Shown: positions 11,149-21,701 of the stretch, piece by piece
Numbering within the stretch: the stretch's first letter is position 1
How the letters are laid out: each line of letters starts with the position of its first letter
NCBI GenBank assembly: GCA_017893485.1
Contig: CM030358.1
Coordinates: forward strand, 249,675,073 to 249,739,072
Length of the DNA stretch: 64,000 nt
Direction of reading: 5' to 3'
From: Hemerocallis citrina
Lineage: Eukaryota > Streptophyta > Magnoliopsida > Asparagales > Asphodelaceae
Made by a program: the position numbers and the translations under genes
Notes under the pieces: model-generated
What the model saw: the letters and a program-made list of their open reading frames with translations, nothing else
Database searches by the model: none
Told to the model about the DNA's origin: nothing

Positions 11149-13199
11149 CTACGGATTTGCCACCACTACATCTCCTTTGTCTTCTTCTTCTCCCTCTTCT
11201 TCTTCTCCTCCTTCTCCTTCGACTTCTGCCGCCGCTACCAACTCCTCGCCTTCAATGGGGGCATACAAGCTATACCCCGAGCTATCAAAGTCGGGGATGC
11301 GAGCCTCTACGTGCTTGAGAGCTCGGGCGTAGGACTGCTCCATATTTGTGCGCATGTATGCCTTCGCCTTGTCCTGGATCGCCTCCACAGCCGCAGCCAC
11401 CGCTGCCTCCCTCTCCTTCTGCATTTACTCGGAGACCTTCATGGCCTTCTCCTTCTCCCATTCGGCCTTTGCCTTCTCCTCGTCCGCCCTCGCCGCTTCC
11501 AAAGCGGTACGCTCGTTCGCCTTAGCCAAGGCCGCCTCGAGAAGGCTGATCTGAGCAGCTCGAGACTCCAAGAGACACTGCTCTGCCTCGTACAACTTCA
11601 TGGCCTTAGCTCTCTCGGTCCGGTCCTTGTCGCATGTCGCCTTGAGCTCCTTCTTCTGCTAGGTGAACTGCTCTGGGAGGTGGCTAAAGTGGCACGTGAT
11701 CTAAAAGTTGAAAATAGAGAATACTTGAGTGTCGAACGTAACAAACTTTGAAATTCCGAAGGCCTAACAAAGACACTTACCGACATCGTCGCCCTAGCGA
11801 TCTCAAGGGCATCGTCGCCCACGGTCCCCACCTTCAAAGCTGCTCGATCCTTCAGGGTCGATAGGTGACGCAGAGCCTGCATGCTCATGGAAGCATCCCC
11901 GAGGAAGCCATCATGCTTCATCACCCGCCAGTCGGGGACGAAGAGCTTCTTGTGCTCCTCGGTGAGAATAGCTTCGGCCTCGACTGTAAGAGGCGGTGCT
12001 TCAAGCGCTAGTGCAGCTCCCACAGAGAATGCCTCGGCAGAAGGGTCGGAAGGTGTGGTCTAGGGAAGGACCGCGTGAGGAGCGGACGGAGAGGTGGACG
12101 ACAAGTCCACTATTGGGGCCACCGTCGATGGTGCCTTAGTAGCTCGGCCAGACGAGGGTCCCATCGTCGCCCTCTTCCTCTTTTTGTTGTCGGAGCCCTT
12201 TTTGACGCCCCCACCTTGTTTAAGTAGCATAGCTCGGAAGTCTATGCCTGGGGCCTCTGAGAAAACAGAAGTCGAGGAAGTTAGCACGAGAAGAAAGCAA
12301 TAATGGAAATAAAAGAAGGAAAAATAAATAAAGCATACTGGGGTCGATCGGACTGAGACCCCCACCGAAGAGAACCCCCTCGGTTATATCCTTCCAACTC
12401 AGGGTTGGACGACTGAGGAGCTTCGACACGATCTCATCCTTCTCCGTAGTCAGCACAGGTTCGACCTTCGCCCACTTCGGGATGTCTTCCCTCCACCTCG
12501 TCGGGAAACCCCACGGTTGGGGACCTCGGATCAGAAAATACTTCTCTTTCCAATGTTTGATGGAGTTCAGATTCTTAATCATCTTGACACCCTTCCGCGG
12601 TGATAAGTAATACCGGTAATCCATCTTGCTCATACGATTGATCCAATATAGACTGCAAAGTAAGACAAGCCGAGGCTCGACCCCTACCGCCTGGCATTGG
12701 AGGATAAAACCGATGACATGCCGCCACATATTCGGCATGAATTGGACCGAACTCAATCCGTACCACTGCAACACCTCGGTCACGAAGGGTGGTAAGGGCA
12801 GTCGAAGACTGGCGTTGAGGGCATCATACAGGAAGATGCATTTGCCAGGCGAGGTCACCAAACACGCTCGAATCCTGGACCAAGGAGGAGCAGGGTATAC
12901 TCCGACGGTATCATGAAGCCCCTCCGCATACGCTGTAGACCCCCCTCATTCAGAACCTAGGGGATGTCGTCAACCTCGGAGTGCCCCCTCGATTTATTCT
13001 CCGCGTATGAGGCCAACCTCCCGTATACCACCTTGGTTAGAAGTTTGTCGGAGTAATCCCTCACCTTCCCGAGGCTTGATAGCGTAGACGGTAGCCTACC
13101 CAACTCACCCGCTCTCTTCACGCCCTCCACTATCGTCTCCACGATCGTCGACCCTGACTCTTTCTTCCCCTTGTCTACCACCGACGACACTCTAGACAT
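11149..13199 (-). pseudogene. Tat-A antisense gene A, broken three-exon copy
   Basis: It starts at an ATG on the minus strand (13199, MSRVSSVVDKG). Exon 1 runs to 12339 with blocks VLQWYGLSSVQFMPNMW and DYRYYLSPRKGVKMI. Intron 1 is 12338-12257 (GTATGC...CTCAG, 82 nt), exon 2 is 12256-11781, intron 2 is 11780-11701 (GTAAGT...TTTAG, 80 nt) and exon 3 is 11700-11149, ending in a coiled coil and an acidic GEGGEEEEGEEEDKG tail. Exon 2 keeps a basic KKRKR stretch. Introns match those of Tat-C in place, phase and length. It is broken by a frameshift between 12957 and 12861, a TAG just before 12060 and two stops in exon 3. The exon 1 core resembles what Pfam calls 'putative gypsy type transposon' (PF04195); this is from memory. 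Confidence 0.8.
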
Positions 13200-13423
13200 C
13201 TTGAGAAATATATAAAATACCTTGATGTGCACACCAAACTGAGTATGAATCATGATCATAAAGGTCTGGTAAAGTATATATTTACCTTGACGTGACAACT
13301 ACGGTCGGAATAATTCGCGGAGAATTGAACGCTTGGCCGCGACCACTAGCAGAGCCACCCAATAGCAAAAATAGATTCTCATATTGAAAAGTGAAGAATG
13401 AGAAAGTGGTGAGGGGGAGAAGT

Positions 13424-13429
13424 CTTATA
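13424..13429 (-). promoter_or_regulatory. TATA box of the Tat-A antisense gene
   Basis: The minus strand reads ACTATAAGACTTC followed by a CT-rich leader, 225-230 bp before the ATG at 13199. The other two Tat elements carry a TATA box and CT-rich leader in the same position relative to the antisense ATG. Confidence 0.6.
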
Positions 13430-13499
13430 GTAAAAAAGGAGAGTCGTTTGGGCTTCCGAGAATTTTGGGCCCCCACGCAAGCCCATCAGAAAGCAAAAC

Positions 13500-14460
13500 G
13501 AAAGATATTGGCGAAAACTACCGCCTCACAATTCGTGCAAGATCTTCATCAAGCGGCTCAGATCATGCCAGGTACTTCGGATCTACAATCCGAGCTACCG
13601 AGCTGCCGAGCTGCGAATTGGCGAAAACTACTGCCTCACGATTCGTGCCAGACCTTCATCAGGCGGCTCAGAGCATGCCACGTACTTCGGATCTACAATC
13701 CGAGCTACCGAGCTGCGAATTGGCAAAAACTACCGCCTCACGATTCATGCCAGATCTTCATCAAGTGGCTCAGATCACACCACATACTTCAGATCTACAA
13801 TCTGAGTACCGAGCTATTGAGCAGCGAATTGGCGAAAACTACCGCCTCTTGATTCGTGCCAGTTCTTCATCAAGCGGCTCAAATCATGCCACGTACTTTG
13901 GATCTACAATCTGAGCACCGAGCTACCGAGCTGCAACTTAGCAAAAACTACCACCTCATGATTCCTGGCAGATCTTCATCAAGTGGCTCTATTCATGCCA
14001 CATACTTCGGATCTGAAATTCGAGCTACCGAGCTACCGAGCTGCGAATTGGTGAAAACTACCGCTTCACGATTCGTGCTAGATCTTAATCAAGTGGCTCA
14101 GATCATGCCACGTACTTCAGATCTTCAATCCGAGCTACCGAGTTGCGAATTGGCAAAAACCACTGCCTCATGATTCGTACCTGATCGTGATCAACCATCC
14201 AGATCGTGCCACGTAGCTCGGATCTGAAATCCGAGCTACCGAGCTACGAATGGGGGAAAACTACTGCCTCGTGATTTGTGCCTAGTCGTGATCAACCATC
14301 AAGATCATGCCATGTAGCTTGCTGAAATCCGAGCTACCGAGCTACGAATGGGGAAAACTAATGCCTCGCAATTCGTGCCTGATTGTGATCAACCATCCAG
14401 ATCGTGCCACGTAGCTCAGATTTGAAATCCGTGCTATCGAACTACTAACGAGGGAACACT
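13500..14460. repeat. Tat-A promoter-side tandem array, ~105 bp units
   Basis: About nine units carry GGCGAAAACTACCGCCTCAC, GATTCGTGCCAGATCTTC, ATCATGCCACGTACTTCGGA and CCGAGCTACCGAGCTGCGAA. The array lies just upstream of the antisense TATA box. Tat-C and Tat-B also have an array upstream of this promoter, but with different monomers. Confidence 0.92.
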
Positions 14461-14999
14461 CCTACTTCCCGATGCGAGCTCCAGATTCGACCGCTCAGAT
14501 CAGGCCACGTTAGCAAAGCACCGATCCGCCCTCAGATTGTTTCTAAATTCGCGCCAGCAACACGATGGACGTCCCAAATCGTGCCACGCCAATATTCCCC
14601 TGATTAATCCTTTTATTTTAATTATAATTCGAATTAATTATTTAAAAATTGCAAAAAATGATTAAAAATTCAAGAAAACTAATTAAAAATTCTAAAAAAT
14701 AATTATAAATTCATGAAAATATTTTTGAGCCCCTGGATAAATAATTATTAATTAGAACGATCAATTAATACTTTTTGAAAATAGATCACCACTTTGTGAA
14801 ATTGAATAAAAATTTCAAAAAAGTGATTTAAAAATTGGAAAAAATACATGGAATTCCAAGAATCATTTTAGGCATTTTGCAAGCTCAACTTAGCACCGTC
14901 ACACCTCGAGCAAGACCCGAACCCCTTTAAGAACTTCGATAAAGTCCCGTACGCCATTGAAACAGCAAAACTACTTCCCAAAGGCTGTAAAACACAGTC
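14461..14999. other. AT-rich tract before the Tat-A 3' LTR
   Basis: This is non-coding, internal element sequence. From about 14600 to 14880 it is very AT-rich with AATTAAAAATT-type repeats, like the tract at 37200-37440 in Tat-B. Tat-C has only a trace of it. Confidence 0.6.
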
Positions 15000-15018
15000 T
15001 TTAGGAGTAGGGGACTCG
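15000..15018 (+). promoter_or_regulatory. polypurine tract of Tat-A
   Basis: The purine-rich TTTAGGAGTAGGGGACTCG ends directly at the LTR. Tat-C has TTTAGGAGTGGGGGGCTCG in the same place. It is the expected primer site for plus-strand DNA synthesis. Confidence 0.85.
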
Positions 15019-15596
15019 TGATATGGCTCAAAATTGGACTAAATCGAGACCGTTCAAATCAGGCACGAATCTTAAAGCTCTCAGGATAAAACAGTAATTT
15101 CACCTACAAACGGTTCCGAAATGGAAACAAACTCTCTTCTTCAAAGCCCAATAACCTATAAACGGATCTGTCATATTGGATACGAGTATCAACCCGTTAC
15201 AAACCAGTTCAGAAGGGTAAAGACGAATTCAGATTCGTGATTATCCCTAAGAGGCAGTTTTAACCACTTCTTATCTATCCACACCGGGAAGTAGAAATTT
15301 GTTCTTATCTCGAAACGGATCCTTAAGGCGACTATAAATACCCCTTTCCCCCACTGTTATAAGGTAATGAATTTTTGCATACCTAATGCTCTTTCCTATT
15401 CTTCCTGATTATTGACAAGAGCGTCGGAGGGTTCATCGCCGGAATCCATCCCGGTGTATCAAACTTTGTGCAGGTTCATGACAGCGATAAGGAACGAGTC
15501 AACACCTGGTCGCAGACAACAGGTTCGCTTTACTGTTTTCCTCAAAGAACTCACAAATTCATCTGTTTGCTCCCACACCCGAAATCATCAGCAACA
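15019..15596 (+). repeat. Tat-A 3' LTR, 578 bp
   Basis: It starts TGATATGGCTC and ends CATCAGCAACA, matching the ends of the Tat-C LTR (TGATATGGC...GCGGCAACA). A TATA box, CTATAAATACCCC, lies at 15332-15344. The TSD cannot be checked because the other end lies outside the window. Confidence 0.88.
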
Positions 15597-15597
15597 G

Positions 15598-16172
15598 TGT
15601 GGGAGCAATAGATGATGAGTTCTTGGATTGAAGTGGAAAGCTCTAATCACAACTGTCGATTTGGTGCAGATGTGAGGCTAGTATTTGATTGAATTTGTGG
15701 ATTTAGTGGTGGTTGCACTGGTTGCTAGCTACCGAAAAAACTTGCAAATACCGTTTGATACACCGGGATGGATCCCGGGAACAGACCCTTCAACGAATAA
15801 GTCAGTAACCATAAGTAAAGACTGAATTTTTTCGGTAAAATGTTGATTACCTGATAGTGGAGGAGGTATGGTTGTATTTATAGGCAATGAAGGGGGACGA
15901 TTATTAGGCAGATTCCATAACTGCCCGAAATTAAGGGATATAATCAGTTATCATTTTTCTAATTTCGGGGGATTTGATTGCCAGTAATGGTTGACTAATC
16001 AATCTCTCTCAGTTGGGTCGTGGGCTGATCCATAGTAGTGGGGCATATAGGCGACCTGTGTGCGGTCTAGGGTCTGTAGTTGCTGTGAGATTATTGTCTT
16101 GACCCTATGAGCCTTGAGATTCGTGCATGAATCATACAGTTCTGAGTAAGTTAGTTTTTTTACCCCCTATCA
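15598..16172 (-). repeat. inverted Tat-type LTR, 575 bp, abutting Tat-A
   Basis: Read on the minus strand it starts TGATAGGGGG at 16172, has a TATA box at 15882-15874, shares ACACCGGGAT...CCCGG-type blocks with the Tat-C LTR, and ends ...GCTCCCACA at 15598. Neither a primer-binding site to its left nor a polypurine tract to its right is visible, so it is likely a solo LTR or a recombination product. Only CAACA is shared on both sides (15592-15596 and 16171-16175), overlapping the LTR ends, so no TSD is claimed. It interrupts the coding remnant to the right. Confidence 0.7.
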
Positions 16173-16510
16173 ACAACTTGCATTTCTATAAGAGCTGAAA
16201 TGGTAACCCAAGAAAACTCATGCACTGAATTCTTCCCCTTCTTCACTGCAACATCTACATTCATATTCCCCTTTCAAAATACGTCTTGTATCACTATATT
16301 ATGAAGATCATCCATAAACCTCAGCAAGATAGGATTGCCTCCAGTACCACTCCGAGTTTGATCCACCACACCACATAATGGAACTCCTTCAATAATGAAA
16401 GATCTTTCATGACCCACTAAATGCAGGAGCATCAAGGCAACCTAAAGGCCAGGATGCTCCACGAGGACCACGACAGTGATAGTGTTTGAATAGTAGCAGT
16501 AAATTCCCAT
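16173..16510 (-). pseudogene. unidentified protein-coding remnant
   Basis: One minus-strand frame from 16510 reads as ordinary protein for about 112 codons, with recognisable stretches MGIYCYYSNTITVVVLVEHP, HLVGHERSFIIEGVPLCG and LLRFMDDLHNIVIQDVF. It is cut off by the LTR at 16172. Two in-frame stops, TAG near 16441 and TGA near 16278, could come from CAG and CGA by single C-to-T changes. I do not recognise the family; it could be a host gene exon or a captured fragment. Confidence 0.45.
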
Positions 16511-16884
16511 GGAGAGTTCACGGGTAAATAGGGGTGAAAATTGGATTGAACTCAATTCTAGTCCGATTGCGAACTATCGGCTTTTTCCCGAACAAAATAT
16601 GCGACCCCTGGCGGGCCCAAATTATATCTGTGGATATGCATGTCCAGATGTATAAATATTGAAGTGAAAAATATATGTATAAGTATGTATTTGTAGATTA
16701 TTGTGTGTAAGTAGAATTATGTATCACAGTTTATAGACAGAAAAACAATGACCAACTAATTTTACATTTGAACGTAAGTAAATAAAAATCCAGCCACGAT
16801 CCAGCTTTTCAAGCCTGAAGAAATATGTTGACCTTAGCCAAAATTGAAGAATATGGGCCCGGGCCAAACCCGGCCCATTCCCGT
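16511..16884. other. unassigned sequence
   Basis: There is no credible frame, repeat or RNA gene. The 63-codon minus ORF at 16724-16915 overlaps the Mutator-like element and has no protein-like features. Confidence 0.4.
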
Positions 16885-16893
16885 GGCAATACA

Positions 16894-17381
16894 GTTTATT
16901 TTCGAAATGGGCCACTTTTTTAAACTAATTCCTAAAATAGATCACTTTCGAATTAAATTCTGAAGATAGACCAGTCCTCATAGGTTGCAGTTGTGAACTA
17001 CAGCCTGTTCGATTATGAGGTTGCAGTTCAAAAATATGTTTTTTAGACCGCAGACCCAACTGCGGCCTTAGTTCATTTTATATTTGGACTAGAGACTTCG
17101 AGACTTAGACAAATTTTTCTAAGTAAAAATATACTAAATATCCAAGTGTGGCATCTGTTATAATTATTTTGTTTTTCTTTTTTACATAGGAAAAAATTTT
17201 GAGGCCACAGTTGGGGAACTCGAAAAAACATATTTTTTATAAAAAGACCTCACAATCGAGTAGACCGCAGTTTCTACTGCAGCCTATGTGGACTGAACTG
17301 GTCTATCGTCAGAATTAATTTTTAAACTGGTCTTTTTGAAAATTAGTTTTAAAAAATTGGCCCCATTTCCGGATAAAACTC
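16894..17381. mobile_element. small Mutator-like element, 488 bp, TSD GGCAATACA
   Basis: A perfect 9 bp duplication GGCAATACA lies at 16885-16893 and 17382-17390. The termini are inverted: left GTTTATTTTCGAAATGGG and right, reverse complement, GAGTTTTATCCGGAAATGGG. Similarity continues inward for about 200 bp per arm. Arms over 100 bp and a 9 bp TSD are typical of Mutator-like elements. There is no coding capacity, so it must have been moved in trans. Confidence 0.85.
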
Positions 17382-17391
17382 GGCAATACAT

Positions 17392-17406
17392 CCCCCCCCC
17401 CCCCCC
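17392..17406. repeat. poly(C) run
   Basis: Fifteen consecutive C lie between the 488 bp Mutator-like element and the foldback element. The length may be affected by sequencing error. Confidence 0.95.
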
Positions 17407-17419
17407 AACCCAAAAATCA

Positions 17420-19288
17420 GATTTTTTACCAAAATGACCCACATTTTCAAAGTATTTACCAAACCAACCCACTTTTGAAAGTATTTACCAAAATGATTCA
17501 CTCGCGAACTCAGTTAGCGAAGAGTGTATACTTGACTTTTTTCTTCAAATTTTTTCTCAAGTGGTGAAACCTGAAGAAAAAAACTAAGTATACAATCGCT
17601 ATTACAGTTAGCGACCCTGTTTTATTAAGGTCGCTAACTGAAATAGCGAGTGTCGATTGGGATTCACTTAATACCACACTCGCTATCTCAGTTTCTTCTT
17701 CTCCTATCTCTCTCCACACTCCTTCTCCCACTCTGAAACCCTAGTGGCTCAAATTTCATCTTCGTTCTACCTAGTATTCATGTGGTATTTGTTCATAAAT
17801 CTTGTTATTTGATTTTTGGTTAATTTTGATGTAGGGTTAGATTTAGAATTGTGAGTTAATTAGAGATGTGTTCAATAATAAATTGGGTGTTTTGGTTATA
17901 CGAATTATGCCTATATTGTACTAAGTGTAGATGATTTGTACTAAATTTATCTAAAATAACCTATATTGTACTAAGTTAGTTAGTATTATTCGTGTGTTTA
18001 TACCACACTTTGGAGAAAAAGTAAAGAAAAATACTAAGTTTAGCCTTGTTATCTCAGTTAACGAGTGTGTTTGTACCACACTCGCTAACTGAAATAGCGA
18101 GTTTATTGACTTGAATTATAAAAAAAATCATTGGGTTTAGACTCGCTATCTCAGTTAGCGATAGCGAGTGTATTGACTTGAAGAAAAATATATTTTGGAT
18201 TAGACTCACTATCTCAGTTAGCGAGTGTGTTTGTACCCCACCGCTAACTAATAAAATGAGTCTAAATCCAATTATATTTTTCTTCAAGCCAATACACACG
18301 CTATCTCAGTTAGCGATAGCGAGTATATTGGCTTGAAGAAAAATATATTTTGATTTAGACACGCTATCTCAGTTAGCGTATGTGTTTGTACTACACTCGC
18401 TAACTGAGAAAATGAGTCTAAACCCAATTATATTTTTCTTCAAGTCAATACACACGCTATCTCAGTTGGCGAGTGTGTTTAGCAAGTGTGGTACAAACAC
18501 ACTCGCTAATTGAGATAGTGAGTCTAAACTTGGTATTTTTATTCATTTTTTCTATACAACCATACACTTGCTATCTGAGATAGAGATAGCATCTCAGATA
18601 GCGAGTGTGGTACAAACACAATCGCTATCTGGGATAGCGAGTCTATATTTGATCTTTTTCTTGACACTAATATTTCACGAATAACACTAACTAACTTAGT
18701 ACAATATAGGTTATTTTCGGTTAATTACACAAATAAATTTAGTACAAATCATCCACACTTAGTACAATATAGGCATAATTCGTATAACCAAAACACTCAA
18801 TTTATTGTTAAACATATCTCAAATTAACTCACAAATCTAAATCTAACCCTACATCAAAATTAACCAAAAATCAAATAGCAAGAGTTATGAACAAATACCA
18901 CACGAATACTGGATAGAGCAATGATGAGATTTGGTCCAATAGGGTTTCAGAGTGTGGAGAGAGATAGAGGAAGAAGAAACTGAGATAGCGTTTGTGGTAT
19001 TAAGTGAATTCCTAATCTACACTCGCTAACTCAGTTAGTGACCCTAGTGAAAACATGGTCGCTAACTGAGATAACGAGTGTATACTTGACTTTTTTCTTC
19101 AAGTTTTTTCCCAAGTGGTAAAAACCGAAGAAAAAAGCCAATTATACACTCGCTAACTCAGTTAGCGACTCTTTTTTCACTAGGGTCGTTGACTGAGTTA
19201 GCGAGTGGGTCGTTTTGGTAAATACTTTCAAAAGTGGGTTAGTTTGGTAAATGCTTTCAAAAAAGTGGGTCATTTTGGTAAAAGATTC
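17420..19288. mobile_element. foldback / long-arm Mutator-like element, 1869 bp
   Basis: The two halves are inverted repeats of each other. Terminal blocks ACCAAAATGACCCAC, the leader-like block with GAAACCCTA, and the blocks GTACAATATAGG and TAACCAAAAATC all occur in reverse complement at matching distances from the centre, so each arm is at least 750 bp. The centre (about 18000-18660) is made of short palindromes such as CTCGCTAACTGAGATAGCGAG. Flanks CAAAAATCA (17411-17419) and CCCAAATCA (19289-19297) match at 7 of 9 bases and may be an eroded 9 bp TSD. There is no coding frame. A transcript would fold into one long hairpin. Confidence 0.82.
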
Positions 19289-19299
19289 CCCAAATCACA

Positions 19300-19426
19300 A
19301 CCCCCGAAACCCACAGTGCAAAGAAAGAAAGCCCCGTTCCCGTTCGAGATCGGATCTGAAGTGCGCGAGATGCCGGGAATGCATATCCTGACATAGCTTT
19401 CGTTCACACAAATCTTTGCTGCCAAG
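19300..19426 (+). other. possible non-coding first exon of the membrane-protein gene
   Basis: The sequence ends at CTGCCAAG followed by GTAAGAGATC, a strong plant 5' splice site, with GC-richer leader-like sequence before it. The first good 3' splice site before the CDS ends at 24407. It is inferred from splice signals alone; the foldback element ends only about a dozen bases upstream, so the true promoter could lie within or beyond it. Confidence 0.35.
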
Positions 19427-20442
19427 GTAAGAGATCAATGACAAAAGTTCTTTGGTTTATATTTTATACTTTTTTCTGATTGGTATTTACTGACCCAGAC
19501 CTAGGGTTTTGAAGATGTTCATTAGGTTTTTTTGGGTTTGATTTGTTCTCTGTTATTCTGTTTTCGTGCTGGCAATTGAATGTATTGTATTAATTTGTTT
19601 GGCTTCGAGAAGAAATTGTATTTAATTGATGCAAAACACTAAATTAAGTGCATGTGGGTGGTTACCTTCTGATCTGAGGAGGTATTTGACAGATTGCTTG
19701 AAAGAGAAAGTATTGGGGAATTCTTGCTTTGCAAGTATCTCTTCCTGAGACGATTTTGTTTAATTTTTAATATTGTATTCAATTTTTTTATATATATTTA
19801 CTAATTGGAAAACTTTGATTATAAGAACCATGTTGTGATGTATCTTTTTGGGGGTAAAAGATAAAAATTAGGCCTTAGCCAATTTCATTAAGTAACAACC
19901 ACAGTTTGTTACATCAATATTAGCAGCATAAGTGAAAACACATGGAAAAACAGTTAGAAGTGAATTACCCATGTACAGAGATATATTCATGGCTAACATG
20001 CTTCTCCTTGTGATGTTGTTGATACAAATCTGGAGACTCCAGTAGTCCATTATAGGAAGGATACAGCATGACATGCGTATGCGATGGAGATAGAATTGAT
20101 AGAACTCTCCAAACATGAGCCCAGGAGTCTTTGCATTTGAGAGCCCATGTAGGTTCCGGGTTGCCGCATCCACATTAATACATGAGCCAGTTACATGTTG
20201 GTGGTGACCATGGATTTGGAGCGATATTTAGATAGAAACTAGCGTATAGTTGCTGTGTGAAGCAGGACTGGTTTACTGTATTTCTAAGGCATCTTCTATA
20301 GTTAGTTCTGGATAGGGGAGTGCTCCGCGAAATAAAAAAATTCACCTTGATTTCCATATTTCTGCCACTGTATATTCATATAGTTACTCCTAGAGTCCGG
20401 AGCGGACAGTTGCAGAATCTATGATAAACCCTCAGTAACGAT

Positions 20443-21566
20443 CAGTGTTCAAAAAAGTGGCCTAGGCGGCTGCCTAGGCACTAGGCGGCCCTCCAACGCC
20501 TTGCCTAGGGGCTAGGCGTTTAAGAAAATAGGTTAATGGTTTTAGGCGATTAAAAGCGGGTCTAGGCGGCGCGTAATCGGTGTAAGCGGGTCTAGCTAGC
20601 TTAGACCCGCTTAGGACTTAATTATTAAAAAAAAAGGGATCCGACTTATTCCAATCCGACCCGCTCTAATACACTCAAACCCCTAAAACTTCTCTTTCTC
20701 CTCTAAATACCCCGTAAAAAAAACTCCAAATCAATTCTATTCTCGGAATTCCTAATTCCTCTTATCTAAAATTCCCAAATCACCTCCTCTACCTCTCTCC
20801 TCGCAGTCGGAGGCTCGCAACGTGCTTCAATTTCGACCTCCTCCGCCTCCCTCCTCCTTCGCCTCCCTCCTCGCAGTCGTCAACACAACCTCCTCCGCCT
20901 TCATCACAGTCGCAGCTCGCACTCACTCGGTCACTTAGTCGTCAAAACCTTCCCCTCCACCTTCCTCTTTGCAGTCACAGCTCGTTTCAACTTCAACCAA
21001 CGTCAATATAACCTTTCTCTCCTCTCTTTAGCTTCAAAGTCAAGTCGTCAACACAACCACACACTGCCTCCCGTCTTACTTCACCTCTGATGTCAACACT
21101 ACATCCTCCTCTTCTCTCTCAAACTTCTCCTGACGTAACCCTCCCCCATCTCCCGACTCAACCTCCCTGCTTCCCCACACTGTTTGCTCCTTGGACTGGA
21201 ACAGCCGAACAGGTAATCTCCACTACTGATCTTCGTCATAGATTCATACTAGTCTAATAGATGAGCATAAGACTATACAAAAAAAAGAAAAATACTAATA
21301 ATAATACATCGATTCGATTTTGTAAACTTCATCCTGCAATTGCAAGGAGAAATATCAAGAGTAAGAATTGATAACAACAAAACAAAATAAAATGATAAAA
21401 TATATAAATAAAATATATGCATAAGTAAATAAATATATAATATATAAATAAAACCGCCTAGTGCCTAGCCGCTTAAGCCTAGTGCCTATATAAATAAAAC
21501 CGCCTAGTGCCTAGGCGCTAGGCACCAATCGGTCGCCCGACTACCGCCTAGCGCTTTAGAACATTG
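20443..21566. mobile_element. non-autonomous hAT-like element, 1124 bp, TSD GTAAYGAT
   Basis: The 8 bp flanks GTAACGAT (20435-20442) and GTAATGAT (21567-21574) differ at one base. Terminal inverted repeats are CAGTGTTCAAAA on the left and, reverse complemented, CAATGTTCTAAA on the right. Sub-terminal regions on both sides are packed with CCTAGGCGNCTAGGC-type repeats, which could bind a transposase. The middle (20640-21230) is CT-rich and leader-like but encodes no transposase, so it would depend on a hAT transposase in trans. Confidence 0.85.
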
Positions 21567-21701
21567 GTAATGATACAAGTTTATGGGGATGGAAATGGCA
21601 CATTTGCTACCTTATAAGAGTGACATGAAAGGAGTAAATGAAAACTTATCGTCGGATCTTCTGGGGATTGGTAATATTGGGACATGTGAGTGAAAGAGTT
21701 G

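Larger units (their letters stand above)
7826..15596 (+). mobile_element. Tat-A: 3' part of a Tat/Retand-type Ty3/gypsy element
   Basis: The order is the end of RNase H and the integrase (+), tandem repeats, a coiled-coil antisense frame, a three-exon antisense gene, a promoter-side tandem array, an AT-rich tract, the polypurine tract and the 3' LTR. This layout and the residues match the complete copy Tat-C at 42138-56449. An antisense ORF between pol and the 3' LTR is a known trait of some plant Tat-lineage elements such as Retand and Grande. The left part, with LTR, gag and RT, is missing because the minus-strand LTR inserted at 7825; it should continue beyond the left edge. Confidence 0.85.

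Noticed and set aside
11001..11751. Plus-strand ORFs of 105 and 252 codons
   Set aside because: They are the complement of the acidic coiled-coil exon of the Tat-A antisense gene; the minus strand matches Tat-C.
15592..16175. CAACA as TSD of the inverted LTR
   Set aside because: It overlaps the terminal CA of both LTRs, so it cannot be distinguished from the LTR ends.
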